Of a stretch of DNA of 44,794 nucleotides, positions 17,796-26,936 are shown piece by piece. Position numbers and translations under genes: made by a program. Below the pieces are notes generated by a model. That model was not told the origin of the DNA. It worked only from the letters and a program-made list of their open reading frames with translations, and ran no database searches. Numbering within the stretch: the stretch's first letter is position 1; each line of letters opens with the position of its first letter. The DNA comes from Ignavibacteria bacterium (GTDB lineage Bacteria; Bacteroidota; Ignavibacteria; Tepidaquicellales; Tepidaquicellaceae). The stretch is from the NCBI GenBank assembly GCA_028714695.1, contig JAQTLX010000004.1, positions 171,034 to 215,827 of the forward strand, given 5' to 3'.

Positions 17796-18845
17796 TTAAT
17801 AATTAATATTTCCACCCTTAAGTTTTATATCAAGCCTTATAATACATTGTTCATCAAATTCTTCCATTTCGAGACTGTAACTGTCTTCAAACAACAGATT
17901 AAGGCGGCGCTTAATTGTGTCGATTTCATTTTTGTCTTTATTATCCGTGCATCCTGCATTCTCTTTAACGCGGTTTATAACTTCGAACGTTATTTCACTT
18001 TCGCCTGCGCTTAGATTTATTACAATAGCGGGCATTTCGGTTAATACATCCGTGTTCTTCAACGCGATTTCAATGAAAGGCATGAATATCATCGGCGGAA
18101 TATATACGGGAAATATATTGCCGGAAACATTAAACTCATAAAAATCGGAATTTTTAAAACGGAATTTCTGAAGATCAAGATAATTGTTGAGATATTTCAC
18201 TTCATCTTCAAGCCTCACTTTTTCTGCCGATGAATCGTACAGCATGTAACTCATTATTTCCGATAGGTTTTCTATACTGTAAATTGCTTTCGGCGGCGCA
18301 GACTCTATTAAAGATTTTATATTTTTCAGTGTGTTGAGAAGGAACTGAGGGTTAATCTGCGACCTTAGCAATGCAAGTTCCCCTTTCACAAATTGTTTCT
18401 CAATTTCTTTTTGCTTCATAATATTCTCATACCAGAGAAGCGCTATTTTCATAAGCGAACCGCACATTGCAAACAGAAAATTCGTTTCGAGGAAACTCAC
18501 ATAATAAATTGAACATTCAACCGCGAATTTACTCCCTTCCAATTTGAATATCTCGGGAACCAAAATATTTATATATATCAAAACAACGGGTACGGTAAAA
18601 ACAATTATAAACAATAATCCGAATATTATTAAATATACTGCCTTCTTCTTATTCAGATACTTTTTCGTGATGAAAAAATAAAGCAGATAGAACACCGCTG
18701 TAAATGACAAAGCATAAATAATATAATCGACGGATATTTCATACATCGTTGCTTTGCCGTATGAAGGTATTGTTTCAAGCCCGACAAAAAACAACATCAC
18801 AACCCAGAAGGTTATATGTATCAATATTATGTGTTTTTTTTGCAT
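17796..18845 (-). CDS. LytS-type histidine kinase homologue lacking catalytic residues (pseudokinase)
   Basis: 349 residues from ATG 18845: four or more membrane helices (residues 6-145), then a coiled linker and a His_kinase/HATPase region. The expected NPHFLFN phosphoacceptor block reads NPQFLLN, with Gln167 in place of His. The N-box ENAFKHG of the paralogue reads EIALKNT, and the GFGLANIRRRL G-box reads NEIDTIKRRL with no glycines. It should therefore neither phosphorylate itself nor bind ATP normally. The frame is intact and the rest is conserved with the intact kinase at 19570-20607, so it is not a plain ruin. The gene lies 14 bp after the response regulator stop. The frame is open upstream, but that part lies inside the regulator gene. 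A sensor-only or inhibitory partner is an inference. Confidence 0.85.
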   Translation of the reverse strand: MQKKHIILIHITFWVVMLFFVGLETIPSYGKATMYEISVDYIIYALSFTAVFYLLYFFITKKYLNKKKAVYLIIFGLLFIIVFTVPVVLIYINILVPEIFKLEGSKFAVECSIYYVSFLETNFLFAMCGSLMKIALLWYENIMKQKEIEKQFVKGELALLRSQINPQFLLNTLKNIKSLIESAPPKAIYSIENLSEIMSYMLYDSSAEKVRLEDEVKYLNNYLDLQKFRFKNSDFYEFNVSGNIFPVYIPPMIFMPFIEIALKNTDVLTEMPAIVINLSAGESEITFEVINRVKENAGCTDNKDKNEIDTIKRRLNLLFEDSYSLEMEEFDEQCIIRLDIKLKGGNINY

Positions 18846-18859
18846 CGGAATATTCGTAT

Positions 18860-19573
18860 CTATTTCTTCCCCGTTAATGAAATGATTTTGAAAAAATTCT
18901 CTTTGTACTTGCTTCCTATCGGAAGTTGCTTCTTGGCGATAATTACGTTCTGCCCGTCTATGCATTCAATCTTGCTGAGCGAAACAAGATACGACTTGTG
19001 AATTCTTGCAAAACCTTTTTCAGGCAGTGTCTTCTCGATGTTCTTGAAACTCTGAAGAGTGATTATATTTGCAGTTTTTGTTTTTATAATAATGTATTCG
19101 CTCAGTCCTTCAATGTAAAGTATATCATCGAAATTTATTTTTATCATTTTATAATTGGACTTTACGAAGAAATAATCCTTGTCGCTGCCGTTAGATTCGG
19201 AATTCTTTTGTTCCGTCTTTTGAATTGTATAAACCTTATCGACTGCTTTCAGGAACCTTTCAAATGAAAACGGCTTGAGAAGATAATCGGCTACATCGAG
19301 TTCAAATGCATCGACGGCGTAGTTTCTGTAAGCCGTTGTCATTATCACTTTCGGTTTCTTCTGAAGCGATTTAAGCAATTGCGTTCCCGATATACCCCCC
19401 ATTTCAATATCGAGAAAAATCAAATCAATATTATTTGACGCGAGATATTCAATGACGCTTATTCCGTCTTTAAACGTTTTCATCAGTTTTAAAAACGGAA
19501 CCTGCGATATGTAATCTTTAATTATATCCAGCGCCAGAGGTTCGTCGTCTACGGCAATACAATTTATTATCAT
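18860..19573 (-). CDS. LytTR-family response regulator
   Basis: A 237-residue DNA-binding regulator. The receiver domain (1-120) has Asp9-Asp10, phosphorylatable Asp55 (FLDIEM), Thr80 and Lys100 (LLKPF). The LytTR domain (about 135-235) includes YIEGLSEYIIIKT, FARIHKSYLVSLSKI and LPIGSKYKENF. Its start overlaps the stop of the intact sensor kinase by 4 bp, so the two are translationally coupled. A second, degenerate kinase gene follows after 14 bp. The target promoters are unknown; the nearby secreted-protein clusters are candidates. Confidence 0.95.
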   Translation of the reverse strand: MIINCIAVDDEPLALDIIKDYISQVPFLKLMKTFKDGISVIEYLASNNIDLIFLDIEMGGISGTQLLKSLQKKPKVIMTTAYRNYAVDAFELDVADYLLKPFSFERFLKAVDKVYTIQKTEQKNSESNGSDKDYFFVKSNYKMIKINFDDILYIEGLSEYIIIKTKTANIITLQSFKNIEKTLPEKGFARIHKSYLVSLSKIECIDGQNVIIAKKQLPIGSKYKENFFKIISLTGKK

Positions 19574-20607
19574 GGGATAATTAGATTAAGTTTTACCGAA
19601 TATGTTTTATTTTCATTTTTAATTGCAAGTTCGTATTTTTTGTCAAACAGCAAATCAAGCCTGCGCCTTATATTGGCGAGCCCGAATCCGCTGTTCTTAT
19701 TATGCGTTTCGTAATTTTCTTTTACATAATTTTTTATTTCAAAACGTATATCCTTATTCCGTATATCAAGTTTTATTATTATACCCGGCGCCTTTACCAT
19801 TTTGTCGCCGTGCTTGAAAGCATTTTCTATGAACGGCATGAATATCAGCGGCGGAATATACACTCCTGAATAATCGCCCGTTATTTCAAAATCTATAAAG
19901 CCCGTATCAGTGTACCTGATTTTTTCAAGATCAAGATAGTTGTTGATATGAGAAATTTCATTTGATAGCGAAACGGTTTCGAACGAAGATTCATAAAGCA
20001 TATAATGCATTATGCTCATCAATTTGTCTACACTGTTAATCGCTTTTGAAGGAAGGCTCTTTGTGAGCGACTTAATATTGTTTAATGTATTGAATAAAAA
20101 GTGAGGATTTATCTGCGCTCTCAACATTGCAAGTTCATTTGATAAATTTTGTTTTTCTCTTTCCTTCTGCTTTATCTGATTTCTGTACCAAATCAGAGAT
20201 ACTTTTGACAATATGCCGAGTACCGAGACTATTGCAATATAGGCTGTCACGGCAAATATTCTGTCCTTAATTCCGTTTGCAAGTGTGTATTCAATTGGAT
20301 TGGCAGCGGATTTGATACATGCAGCAGGCAGATAGGTCAGGAAAGTGTATATAAAACCGAAAATAATCAGATAAACAATTTCGAAAATGACGAGAAAGAT
20401 AAACCCCTTTTTGTTGAAGTATCTCGGCGATACTAAAAAATAAAAAGAATAAAATGTGAAAATGTTTAAAATTATACGTATGGAAACAGTTATAAACCTG
20501 TGTGCAGAATATGTCTCGATGTTGTAAAGATATGCATCAAAGATTGATATTGACGATGATACAATCCAGAATAATAAATGTAATTTTATTAATGTCTTCT
20601 TTTCCAT
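19570..20607 (-). CDS. LytS-type sensor histidine kinase
   Basis: 345 residues from ATG 20607; a GTG at 20622 could add five. About four membrane segments (residues 8-140) form the sensor. The cytoplasmic part has the LytS/YehU phosphoacceptor block AQINPHFLFNTLNN with His169, the N-box PFIENAFKHG (Asn262) and the G-box GFGLANIRRRLDLLF (307-321). It autophosphorylates and signals to the LytTR regulator whose gene overlaps its stop. No periplasmic sensing domain is visible, so the signal may be felt within the membrane. Confidence 0.95.
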   Translation of the reverse strand: MEKKTLIKLHLLFWIVSSSISIFDAYLYNIETYSAHRFITVSIRIILNIFTFYSFYFLVSPRYFNKKGFIFLVIFEIVYLIIFGFIYTFLTYLPAACIKSAANPIEYTLANGIKDRIFAVTAYIAIVSVLGILSKVSLIWYRNQIKQKEREKQNLSNELAMLRAQINPHFLFNTLNNIKSLTKSLPSKAINSVDKLMSIMHYMLYESSFETVSLSNEISHINNYLDLEKIRYTDTGFIDFEITGDYSGVYIPPLIFMPFIENAFKHGDKMVKAPGIIIKLDIRNKDIRFEIKNYVKENYETHNKNSGFGLANIRRRLDLLFDKKYELAIKNENKTYSVKLNLIIP

Positions 20608-20979
20608 GTGAATTATCTGCACGAAATTACTAAAAATTGCAATCGAAAAATAATCAATTTAAGCGAACACCCCGAAATAATAAGCGAAATCGGAAATTGC
20701 ATGAGAATATCCGGATTCGGAAATGTTTTCGCTTAAACATTTCTTTGTTTCACTGATTAATTAGCCTGCTTTGCTGAATTGCGCTGTCCGGCCCATTTTA
20801 TTCGCCGTATATGTAAGTAAATGTAATAATTTCTATGTCGTGAGAACTATTTTAATAATAATATTTCTGGCTGTCTGGATTATTCTTGTAGTACTACTTT
20901 TTATGATGCTTGAATAAGCATGAATAAGAAACAAAAGATTGAAAGATTTCAATATTCTAAATATAAAAATATAAACATT
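20608..20979. other. Divergent intergenic region, kinase / secreted-protein cluster
   Basis: About 370 bp between the kinase start (minus) and the first PD40 protein (plus). It must contain promoters for both directions and is a natural place for LytTR sites, but no clear direct repeats were seen. It holds one possible 25-codon frame, listed separately. Confidence 0.45.
20840..20917 (+). CDS. Possible 25-residue hydrophobic peptide
   Basis: A GTG-started frame of 25 codons encodes an almost wholly hydrophobic peptide (RTILIIIFLAVWIILVVLLF, then MMLE). It ends 63 bp before the PD40 gene. Single-helix peptides of this kind exist, but the start codon is weak, no ribosome-binding site stands out, and AT-rich DNA can give such a frame by chance. 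Confidence 0.25.
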   Translation: MRTILIIIFLAVWIILVVLLFMMLE

Positions 20980-22482
20980 ATGAGATTACTTACAACACTT
21001 TTTTTATTACTGTCATTGAATACCGCATTTTCTTTTACTCCAATTCCCGATAGCCTGTACTGGGGACAGACTCCCCCTGGTGATTCGGTAAAGATGTTTG
21101 CTCCGGGAATAATTTCTCTTACAAACCGCAGAGAAACGAAACTGGTTTTCTCCCCGAACGGCATGGAATGTTTAATCGGAATCGGTTTAAACGGAACATA
21201 CACTATTTTGTATTCAAACCATTACAGCGGCTTCTGGACATCTCCCGTGCCCGCAAGTTTTATCGCAAATCCCCGTCAGCAAGAACCGTTTTTTTCTCCC
21301 GACAGTCTCCACATATTCTTTACCAGTCTTTCGGATATATATGAATGTACACGCGAAAATCAAACCTGGTCCGCTCCTGTTAAACTGCCGTCACCGGTCA
21401 ACACAAGTTCCTATGAATTTCATCCGACAGTAACTCTTGACGGAACGCTGTATTTTTGCTCGATGCGCGAAAACGCGTCAGGATATATATATCGCTCCAG
21501 ATTGATAAACGGCAGTTACAGTGCGGTTGAAAAAATCAGTTCCGTAATTAATAAGCATATTGACGGACAGATTGACGGCGCTTATGACCCGTTTATATCG
21601 CCCGATGAAAGTTATATTATTTTCACATCAATACGCTCATCAGGTTACGGACAGGAAGACCAGTACATCAGTTATAACAGAAACGGCAAATGGACAAATC
21701 CAAAAAATATAGGACCGTTAATAAATACAAATGCGATTGAATACGGTTCATATGTCAGCCCTGACGGCAAATATTATTTTTTCAGCAGACCTGCAGGCTG
21801 GGATCCTGATATACCCGCTGACATTTACTGGGTATCGGCTGGATTTATTGAAAGGCTAAGACATACGAACTTCGTCCCCTATTTAAATAATCAGATTCCG
21901 AATCAATCGGATTCAGTCGGGAAATTATATAATTATACTTTCCCCGACAGCACTTTTTTCGATGACGACGGCAATAATACACTCCGCTATTCGGCAAAAC
22001 TCAGCAACGGCAATCCTTTACCTTCGTGGCTTTCTTTTGATTCTTTGACCCGCACATTCATCGGCACTCCGTCTGCCGCGGGCACGCTGACAATAACCGT
22101 TACCGCTGCCGATACGGCAAATGCTCATGCAGCATGTACATTTCAACTCGATATTCTTCAGCACACAGGCATTAATCCAAACGAAGGACAGATTAATGAA
22201 TATAAGTTATTTCAAAATTATCCTAATCCGTTTAATCCAAATACGGTTATTAGTTATTCGCTTTTAAAAAACAGCAATGTAAGCATAAAGATTTATGATG
22301 TACTGGGAAAAGAAATAGCCACATTTGTCAATTCTATTCAGAAAAGCGGACAGCATAATATTAATTTAAACATGAGCAATCTGAATTTATCATCAGGTAT
22401 CTATCTTTATACTTTAATAGCAAACGAACTGAGTACAAACAGAACTTTCAAAGAAACAAAAATTATGAACTACTTAAAGTGA
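20980..22482 (+). CDS. T9SS-exported PD40-propeller protein with Ig-like domain (paralogue 1)
   Basis: 500 residues from ATG 20980, which gives a clean signal peptide (MRLLTTLFLLLSLNTAFS); an upstream ATG at 20920 would hide it. The body begins YWGQTPPGDSVKMFAPGIIS, followed by WD40-like PD40 strands (FSPNGMEC, FSPDSLHIFFTS, ISPDESYIIFTS, VSPDGKYYFFSR) forming a propeller. A putative Ig domain of the He_PIG type follows at about residues 307-410 (LRYSAKLSNGNPLPSWLSFD ... GTPSAAGTLTITVTA). The last ~85 residues are the sorting domain (FQNYPNPFNPNTVISYS ... TKIMNYLK). It heads a five-gene same-strand secreted cluster. The ligand is unknown. Confidence 0.9.
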   Translation: MRLLTTLFLLLSLNTAFSFTPIPDSLYWGQTPPGDSVKMFAPGIISLTNRRETKLVFSPNGMECLIGIGLNGTYTILYSNHYSGFWTSPVPASFIANPRQQEPFFSPDSLHIFFTSLSDIYECTRENQTWSAPVKLPSPVNTSSYEFHPTVTLDGTLYFCSMRENASGYIYRSRLINGSYSAVEKISSVINKHIDGQIDGAYDPFISPDESYIIFTSIRSSGYGQEDQYISYNRNGKWTNPKNIGPLINTNAIEYGSYVSPDGKYYFFSRPAGWDPDIPADIYWVSAGFIERLRHTNFVPYLNNQIPNQSDSVGKLYNYTFPDSTFFDDDGNNTLRYSAKLSNGNPLPSWLSFDSLTRTFIGTPSAAGTLTITVTAADTANAHAACTFQLDILQHTGINPNEGQINEYKLFQNYPNPFNPNTVISYSLLKNSNVSIKIYDVLGKEIATFVNSIQKSGQHNINLNMSNLNLSSGIYLYTLIANELSTNRTFKETKIMNYLK

Positions 22483-22527
22483 TTTAGAGAACCATATTAA
22501 ATAACTCAAAAGAAATAATTAAACACT

Positions 22528-23748
22528 ATGAAAACATTTACAATCGCAATTTTCTATTCGCTTTTTTTGAACATCTGCTTCGCTCAATCCTATCTTGGAC
22601 AAACTCCTCCGGGAAGCATTCCTCAGATATTCGCGCCGGGCATAATTTCTTTAAGCAACAGGTTAGAAACTTACCCTACTTTTTCACCTAACGGCAGAGA
22701 TATGTACTTTTCGGTTGTAAATTCCGCATGGTCTAAAGGAGTGATATTCCATACGCAGGAACGCAATGGAGTATGGACGGTACCGGATACGGCAGTCTTT
22801 TCAAGAAATATCTATACTAACTGGGAGTCATTTATCACACCCGACGGAAATAAACAGTTCTTTGCTACTAACCGGCCGCCGTCAATAAATTCATCGGATA
22901 AAGATATCTGGATGATAAACCGGACTTCTGATACAACATGGTCTGCTCCTGTTCGCTTAAACAACCCTATAAATTCAACTGTGGAGGACGGTTCCGCATG
23001 CGTTACAAACAACGGAACTTTATATTTTAAATCAAAGCGCGGCGGCGGTATTAACGGCTCTATGCTTTATCGATCCTATCTTATTGACAGCGCCTATACA
23101 CAAGTAGAAAATCTCGGCAGCATCATACACACAGTGAATAATGAAACAGAACCCTTTATGTCACGCGATGAGAGTTATTTGATATTTACATCTTCTTCCC
23201 GTACAGGCGGTCACGGTGGATATGATTTATGGATTTGCTTCAGGAAAACTAATAATACCTGGACTGAACCTGTAAATATGGGACCGAATATAAATACATC
23301 TCTTGATGAATACGGCCCGCGCGTAACATCGGACGGCAACTATTTATTTTTTACGAGGGACAATGGCAGTACTTCCATGGATATTTACTGGGTTTCCGCG
23401 GGCATTATTGATAGTCTGAGATCTACCGTAATTTCAGTCAATAATTTTAATGAGAAAATATGTGAATATAAATTATATCAAAATTATCCCAATCCGTTTA
23501 ATCCGTCCACTGTTATTTCATATTTTTTACTAAACAATGGTCAGACAGTAATAAAATTATACGATATAAGCGGAAAAGAAATTGCAACTCTCATAAATGA
23601 AAATCAAAAACGCGGACAGTACAGCATAAGCATAAATATGAACAATCTGCATCTGTCATCGGGCGTTTATTTCTATACATTAACAGTCAGTGAACATAAT
23701 TCTAATAATGTATTCAGAGAAACAAAAATTATGAACTATATAAAATGA
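22528..23748 (+). CDS. T9SS-exported PD40-propeller protein (paralogue 2, no Ig domain)
   Basis: 406 residues with signal peptide MKTFTIAIFYSLFLNICFA. The start of the mature protein (YLGQTPPGSIPQIFAPGIIS) and the PD40 blades (FSPNGRDMYFS, ITPDGNKQFFAT, MSRDESYLIFTS, VTSDGNYLFFTR) mirror paralogue 1. The Ig-like domain is missing, so the propeller runs straight into the sorting domain (YQNYPNPFNPSTVISYF ... TKIMNYIK). It lies 45 bp after paralogue 1, and the S41 peptidase gene starts one base past its stop, which indicates one operon. Confidence 0.9.
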   Translation: MKTFTIAIFYSLFLNICFAQSYLGQTPPGSIPQIFAPGIISLSNRLETYPTFSPNGRDMYFSVVNSAWSKGVIFHTQERNGVWTVPDTAVFSRNIYTNWESFITPDGNKQFFATNRPPSINSSDKDIWMINRTSDTTWSAPVRLNNPINSTVEDGSACVTNNGTLYFKSKRGGGINGSMLYRSYLIDSAYTQVENLGSIIHTVNNETEPFMSRDESYLIFTSSSRTGGHGGYDLWICFRKTNNTWTEPVNMGPNINTSLDEYGPRVTSDGNYLFFTRDNGSTSMDIYWVSAGIIDSLRSTVISVNNFNEKICEYKLYQNYPNPFNPSTVISYFLLNNGQTVIKLYDISGKEIATLINENQKRGQYSISINMNNLHLSSGVYFYTLTVSEHNSNNVFRETKIMNYIK

Positions 23749-23749
23749 T

Positions 23750-25129
23750 ATGAAACGCTTAGTAATATTATTATTGATTTTATACACTGCCGCCATTTCC
23801 CGGTCACAGACTGATTGTAATTGTGAACAGGCATTAAATCAGTTAATCCATAAGATTGAAACGGAATATCCGGGCTTTAATGATAAAACAAAAGATAAAA
23901 TACTTTATAATAGTTTTAAAGAGAGACTCCTTAATAAATCCGGAAGTTTCGATGATTCGAATTGTATCGAGTTATTGAGAAGTTATAAAGATTTCTTCAG
24001 AGACGGACATATCAGCATTTATCGCTTTGAGAGTGAAAAAAACGGTATACAAAGAAACACCGGCAAGATTGATATCAGCCCCGCAGATTTTCAACAGCGA
24101 ATACTCAACACAACCGACCCGCTGGAAGGAATCTGGAAAACCGGCGCCTATAAAGTCGGAATAGTAAAAGTTGCAAACGAATACAAAGGCTTTATAATAG
24201 ATGCCGATACTGCGTACTGGAAAGTTAATGAAATAAAATTCAGGTTATTCGAAAAAGGGAAGGCATATTATTATTTGCGTGACCACTCTCTTTCCGAAGA
24301 AACCTGGGAACTGTCTGACGGATGGATATTATATTTTACGAACTCAAAATTTATAAGGGAAACGCCTGAGCCGAATCTGCCGGAAAGCGAAATCAAATCA
24401 AAGATTGAAGAAATCGAAGGCTGTTATTTTAAAAAGGTGACGGATAAAACTTCTTTGCTTTGTATTTCAAGTTTTGAGCGCAATTATGTAGAACGTATTC
24501 AGAAACTAATTGCAGATAATAAAGATGAAATAGAAAACTGCGAGAATTTAATTATTGATGTAAGAAATAATCTGGGCGGCGTTTATGATGGTTACGTCGG
24601 ATTGCTTCCATATATTCTCACAGATAATATCAGAGGTATCGGAACGGAATTTCTGGCTACACAAACTTTAATCGACGGAATGGAAGGCTGGTATCACGAC
24701 GAGGAAAGCAGGAGCAGAGTAAGAGAATTTTTAAATATTTTAAAAAAAAGAATGGGTGAATTCGTGAATCCCGATTCAAGCGTTTCCTATATTGATACAA
24801 TCAAAATTGCAGAACGAAGCCCAAAGCAGGTCATTATTCTTGTTAACCGCAGAACAGCAAGTTCCGGAGAGGCTTTTGTACTCGATGCAAAGCAAAGCAA
24901 AAAAGTAAAAATATTCGGAACGCCGACTTATGGTGCGCTTGACTACGGTACGGCAAGTTTTTTTGAAATCGGATGCAGTAATTATAAACTGATGATGCCT
25001 GTTTGGAGATCCATGAGACTTCCCGAATACCCTATTGACAATATCGGAATTCAACCCGATATCTATCTGGATAAATCGGTTAAAGACTGGATTGGGTTTG
25101 CAGTCGGCTATCTGGAGAAACAAAAGTAA
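23750..25129 (+). CDS. Exported S41-family peptidase
   Basis: 459 residues with signal peptide (MKRLVILLLILYTAAISRS). It has the tail-specific-protease/C-terminal-processing fold. FRDGHIS carries a probable catalytic His87, LIIDVRNNLGG is the conserved strand, and the nucleophile loop is RRTASSGEAF (residues 367-376). The Lys-bearing GKG loop of classical CtpA enzymes is absent (TPTYGALDYG), so it is closer to the tricorn/IRBP-like S41 branch. No PDZ domain and no sorting domain are visible, so it is probably periplasmic, or a lipid-free protein that stays in the envelope. It starts one base after the stop of paralogue 2. Confidence 0.88.
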   Translation: MKRLVILLLILYTAAISRSQTDCNCEQALNQLIHKIETEYPGFNDKTKDKILYNSFKERLLNKSGSFDDSNCIELLRSYKDFFRDGHISIYRFESEKNGIQRNTGKIDISPADFQQRILNTTDPLEGIWKTGAYKVGIVKVANEYKGFIIDADTAYWKVNEIKFRLFEKGKAYYYLRDHSLSEETWELSDGWILYFTNSKFIRETPEPNLPESEIKSKIEEIEGCYFKKVTDKTSLLCISSFERNYVERIQKLIADNKDEIENCENLIIDVRNNLGGVYDGYVGLLPYILTDNIRGIGTEFLATQTLIDGMEGWYHDEESRSRVREFLNILKKRMGEFVNPDSSVSYIDTIKIAERSPKQVIILVNRRTASSGEAFVLDAKQSKKVKIFGTPTYGALDYGTASFFEIGCSNYKLMMPVWRSMRLPEYPIDNIGIQPDIYLDKSVKDWIGFAVGYLEKQK

Positions 25130-25357
25130 TGTTCTGTAAAAGTAAAAACAACAGACTATGTTTAATTTTTCTTTCTTCTCAGAGCAGCGGTGTGCAGTTA
25201 AGATTTTATACATATCCAAATTGCTGGTTCACCGATTTTTTAACGGGCTTTGCTGAATGTGATTATTCAGTTTTAATTATTACGCGTATATTAATCGCAA
25301 TCATTAATGATTAATTCATTATTGGCAATTAATATAAACTTAATAAAAATAAATCTT

Positions 25358-26827
25358 ATGAAAACAATTTTAATTTCGATTCTATTAATGGTATTTTTTA
25401 AAACATGCTTTGCACAGCCTATTCCGCCTGATAGTTTGTATCTGGCGCAATCACGTCCGGGATATAGTCCTGTGATATTCCAGTTAACTATGGCAAGCGG
25501 ACTTCGTCCCGTTGAAAGAATTACGGTAAGTTCAGACGGCAAAGAAATTTACTACACGCTGCTTAATAACTGGCCCGCATCAATTACAAGAATAAACTGC
25601 TATAAGTATGTCGGCAATTCATGGCAGGGTCCGACCGTTGCATTTGAAGGTTTCGGCTGTCCTGCTCTTTCTGTAAATGACAGTACGATGTATATGCAAA
25701 AGGATACGAACGGCGCCGGATGTACATACTACGCCGTGAGAACAGGAACGGGCTGGAGCACGCCCGTAAGATTGCTTAAGTCAAGTCTTCAGTCGCATTA
25801 TTTTCAGGAAACACAGTTAAAGAATTATTATCTCGCGTCCAATCCCGGCGGCAACAGCGATATTTGCAAATTATCCATTCATAATTCGGATACTACTATT
25901 CAAAGCCTTGGAAAACCAATTAACACGTCAACCACCGAAAATGATTTTTTTATAGCGCGTGATGAATCTTATATTATTTTTTTCAGACTGGAACCTCCAT
26001 ACGATTTATTTATTAGTTATCACAAAACAAACGGCAAATGGACTAATCCGAAATCCCTCGGCCCGAATATTAATACGGGTATTTATGAATGCTGCCCGTT
26101 TGTTACAAACGACAATAAATATCTGTTTTTCACTCGCGGCGCAAGCGCAATGAACTCATACAGTACATACTGGGTTAAAATTGGCGAAAAAATCGACAGC
26201 CTCAGGCACACTAACTTTATTCCTTATATGAACACGCAAATTGCGAATCAGTCGGACTCTGTAGGTAAATTATTTAATTACACATTTCCCGACAGCACTT
26301 TTATTGACGATGACGGCAACAGTACGCTTAGATATTCCGCAACTTTAAGCAACGGAAGTCCCCTGCCCTCATGGCTGACATTTGACTCTCTGAACAGAAA
26401 TTTTCGGGGAACTCCTGTGACGGCAGGTGCGCTGGGAATAAAAGTAGTTGCATCCGATACTGCAAACGCAACCGCTTCATGTATTTTTACTTTGCAGATT
26501 CAAAATTCGGTTTCTGTAAATCCGATTAACGAAAATATAACTCAGTATAAATTGTACCAGAACTACCCGAACCCGTTTAATCCTGGCACAACAGTAAGTT
26601 ACTCACTTTTAAACAACAGTCACGTATCATTGAAAGTATATGATTTACTGGGAAGAGAAATTGCTGTACTCGTAAATTCATATCAGAAACAGGGTTTGTA
26701 TGATATTAATGTGAACATGAATAATTATAATTTATCATCCGGAACATACATTTATATTCTGTCCGTAACGGATAATAACAAGAACAATGTTTACAGAGAA
26801 ACAAAAATCATGAATTATATTAAGTAG
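25358..26827 (+). CDS. T9SS-exported PD40-propeller protein with Ig-like domain (paralogue 3)
   Basis: 489 residues from ATG 25358, chosen because it begins the signal peptide MKTILISILLMVFFKTCFA; upstream in-frame ATGs would place it internally. The mature start (YLAQSRPGYSPVIFQLTMAS) and blades (SSDGKEIYYT, ARDESYIIFFR, VTNDNKYLFFTR) are more diverged than in the other two. The Ig-like segment (LRYSATLSNGSPLPSWLTFD ... GTPVTAGALG) and the linker RHTNFIPYMNTQIANQSDSV match paralogue 1 closely. The sorting domain ends RETKIMNYIK. A 228-bp gap separates it from the peptidase, so it may have its own promoter. Confidence 0.9.
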   Translation: MKTILISILLMVFFKTCFAQPIPPDSLYLAQSRPGYSPVIFQLTMASGLRPVERITVSSDGKEIYYTLLNNWPASITRINCYKYVGNSWQGPTVAFEGFGCPALSVNDSTMYMQKDTNGAGCTYYAVRTGTGWSTPVRLLKSSLQSHYFQETQLKNYYLASNPGGNSDICKLSIHNSDTTIQSLGKPINTSTTENDFFIARDESYIIFFRLEPPYDLFISYHKTNGKWTNPKSLGPNINTGIYECCPFVTNDNKYLFFTRGASAMNSYSTYWVKIGEKIDSLRHTNFIPYMNTQIANQSDSVGKLFNYTFPDSTFIDDDGNSTLRYSATLSNGSPLPSWLTFDSLNRNFRGTPVTAGALGIKVVASDTANATASCIFTLQIQNSVSVNPINENITQYKLYQNYPNPFNPGTTVSYSLLNNSHVSLKVYDLLGREIAVLVNSYQKQGLYDINVNMNNYNLSSGTYIYILSVTDNNKNNVYRETKIMNYIK

Positions 26828-26838
26828 TTTTCATTATT

Positions 26839-26869
26839 CGCGCAGCGGTCATACTGTGACCGCTGTGCG
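26839..26869 (+). terminator. Strong hairpin after PD40 paralogue 3
   Basis: About 13 paired bases around loop TACTG (arms CGCGCAGCGGTCA and TGACCGCTGTGCG, one G-T pair), 12 bp past the stop. It lacks a clear T-run, so it may be a weak terminator, an mRNA 3' stabiliser or an attenuator before the transglutaminase gene. Confidence 0.6.
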
Positions 26870-26936
26870 AACTTTGAATAGTAACGTTATAAGAAATGGA
26901 TAATAATATTTAATAACATTAAGCAAATAAACAGCA

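Noticed and set aside
17796..18845. Calling the second kinase an ordinary active histidine kinase
   Set aside because: The His, N-box Asn and G-box glycines are all replaced, so the catalytic call is not supported.
18846..18965. N-terminal extension of the degenerate kinase reading back into the regulator gene
   Set aside because: The extension is charged, unlike any kinase start, and overlaps the LytTR codons. The ATG at 18845 gives an N-terminus matching the intact paralogue.
20608..20979. LytTR binding sites (paired direct repeats)
   Set aside because: No convincing pair of repeats at the expected spacing could be seen by eye.
25129..25314. 61-codon plus-strand frame after the S41 peptidase
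   Set aside because: Composition is unlike neighbouring genes, there is no family resemblance or signal peptide, and it overlaps the peptidase stop. Probably chance.
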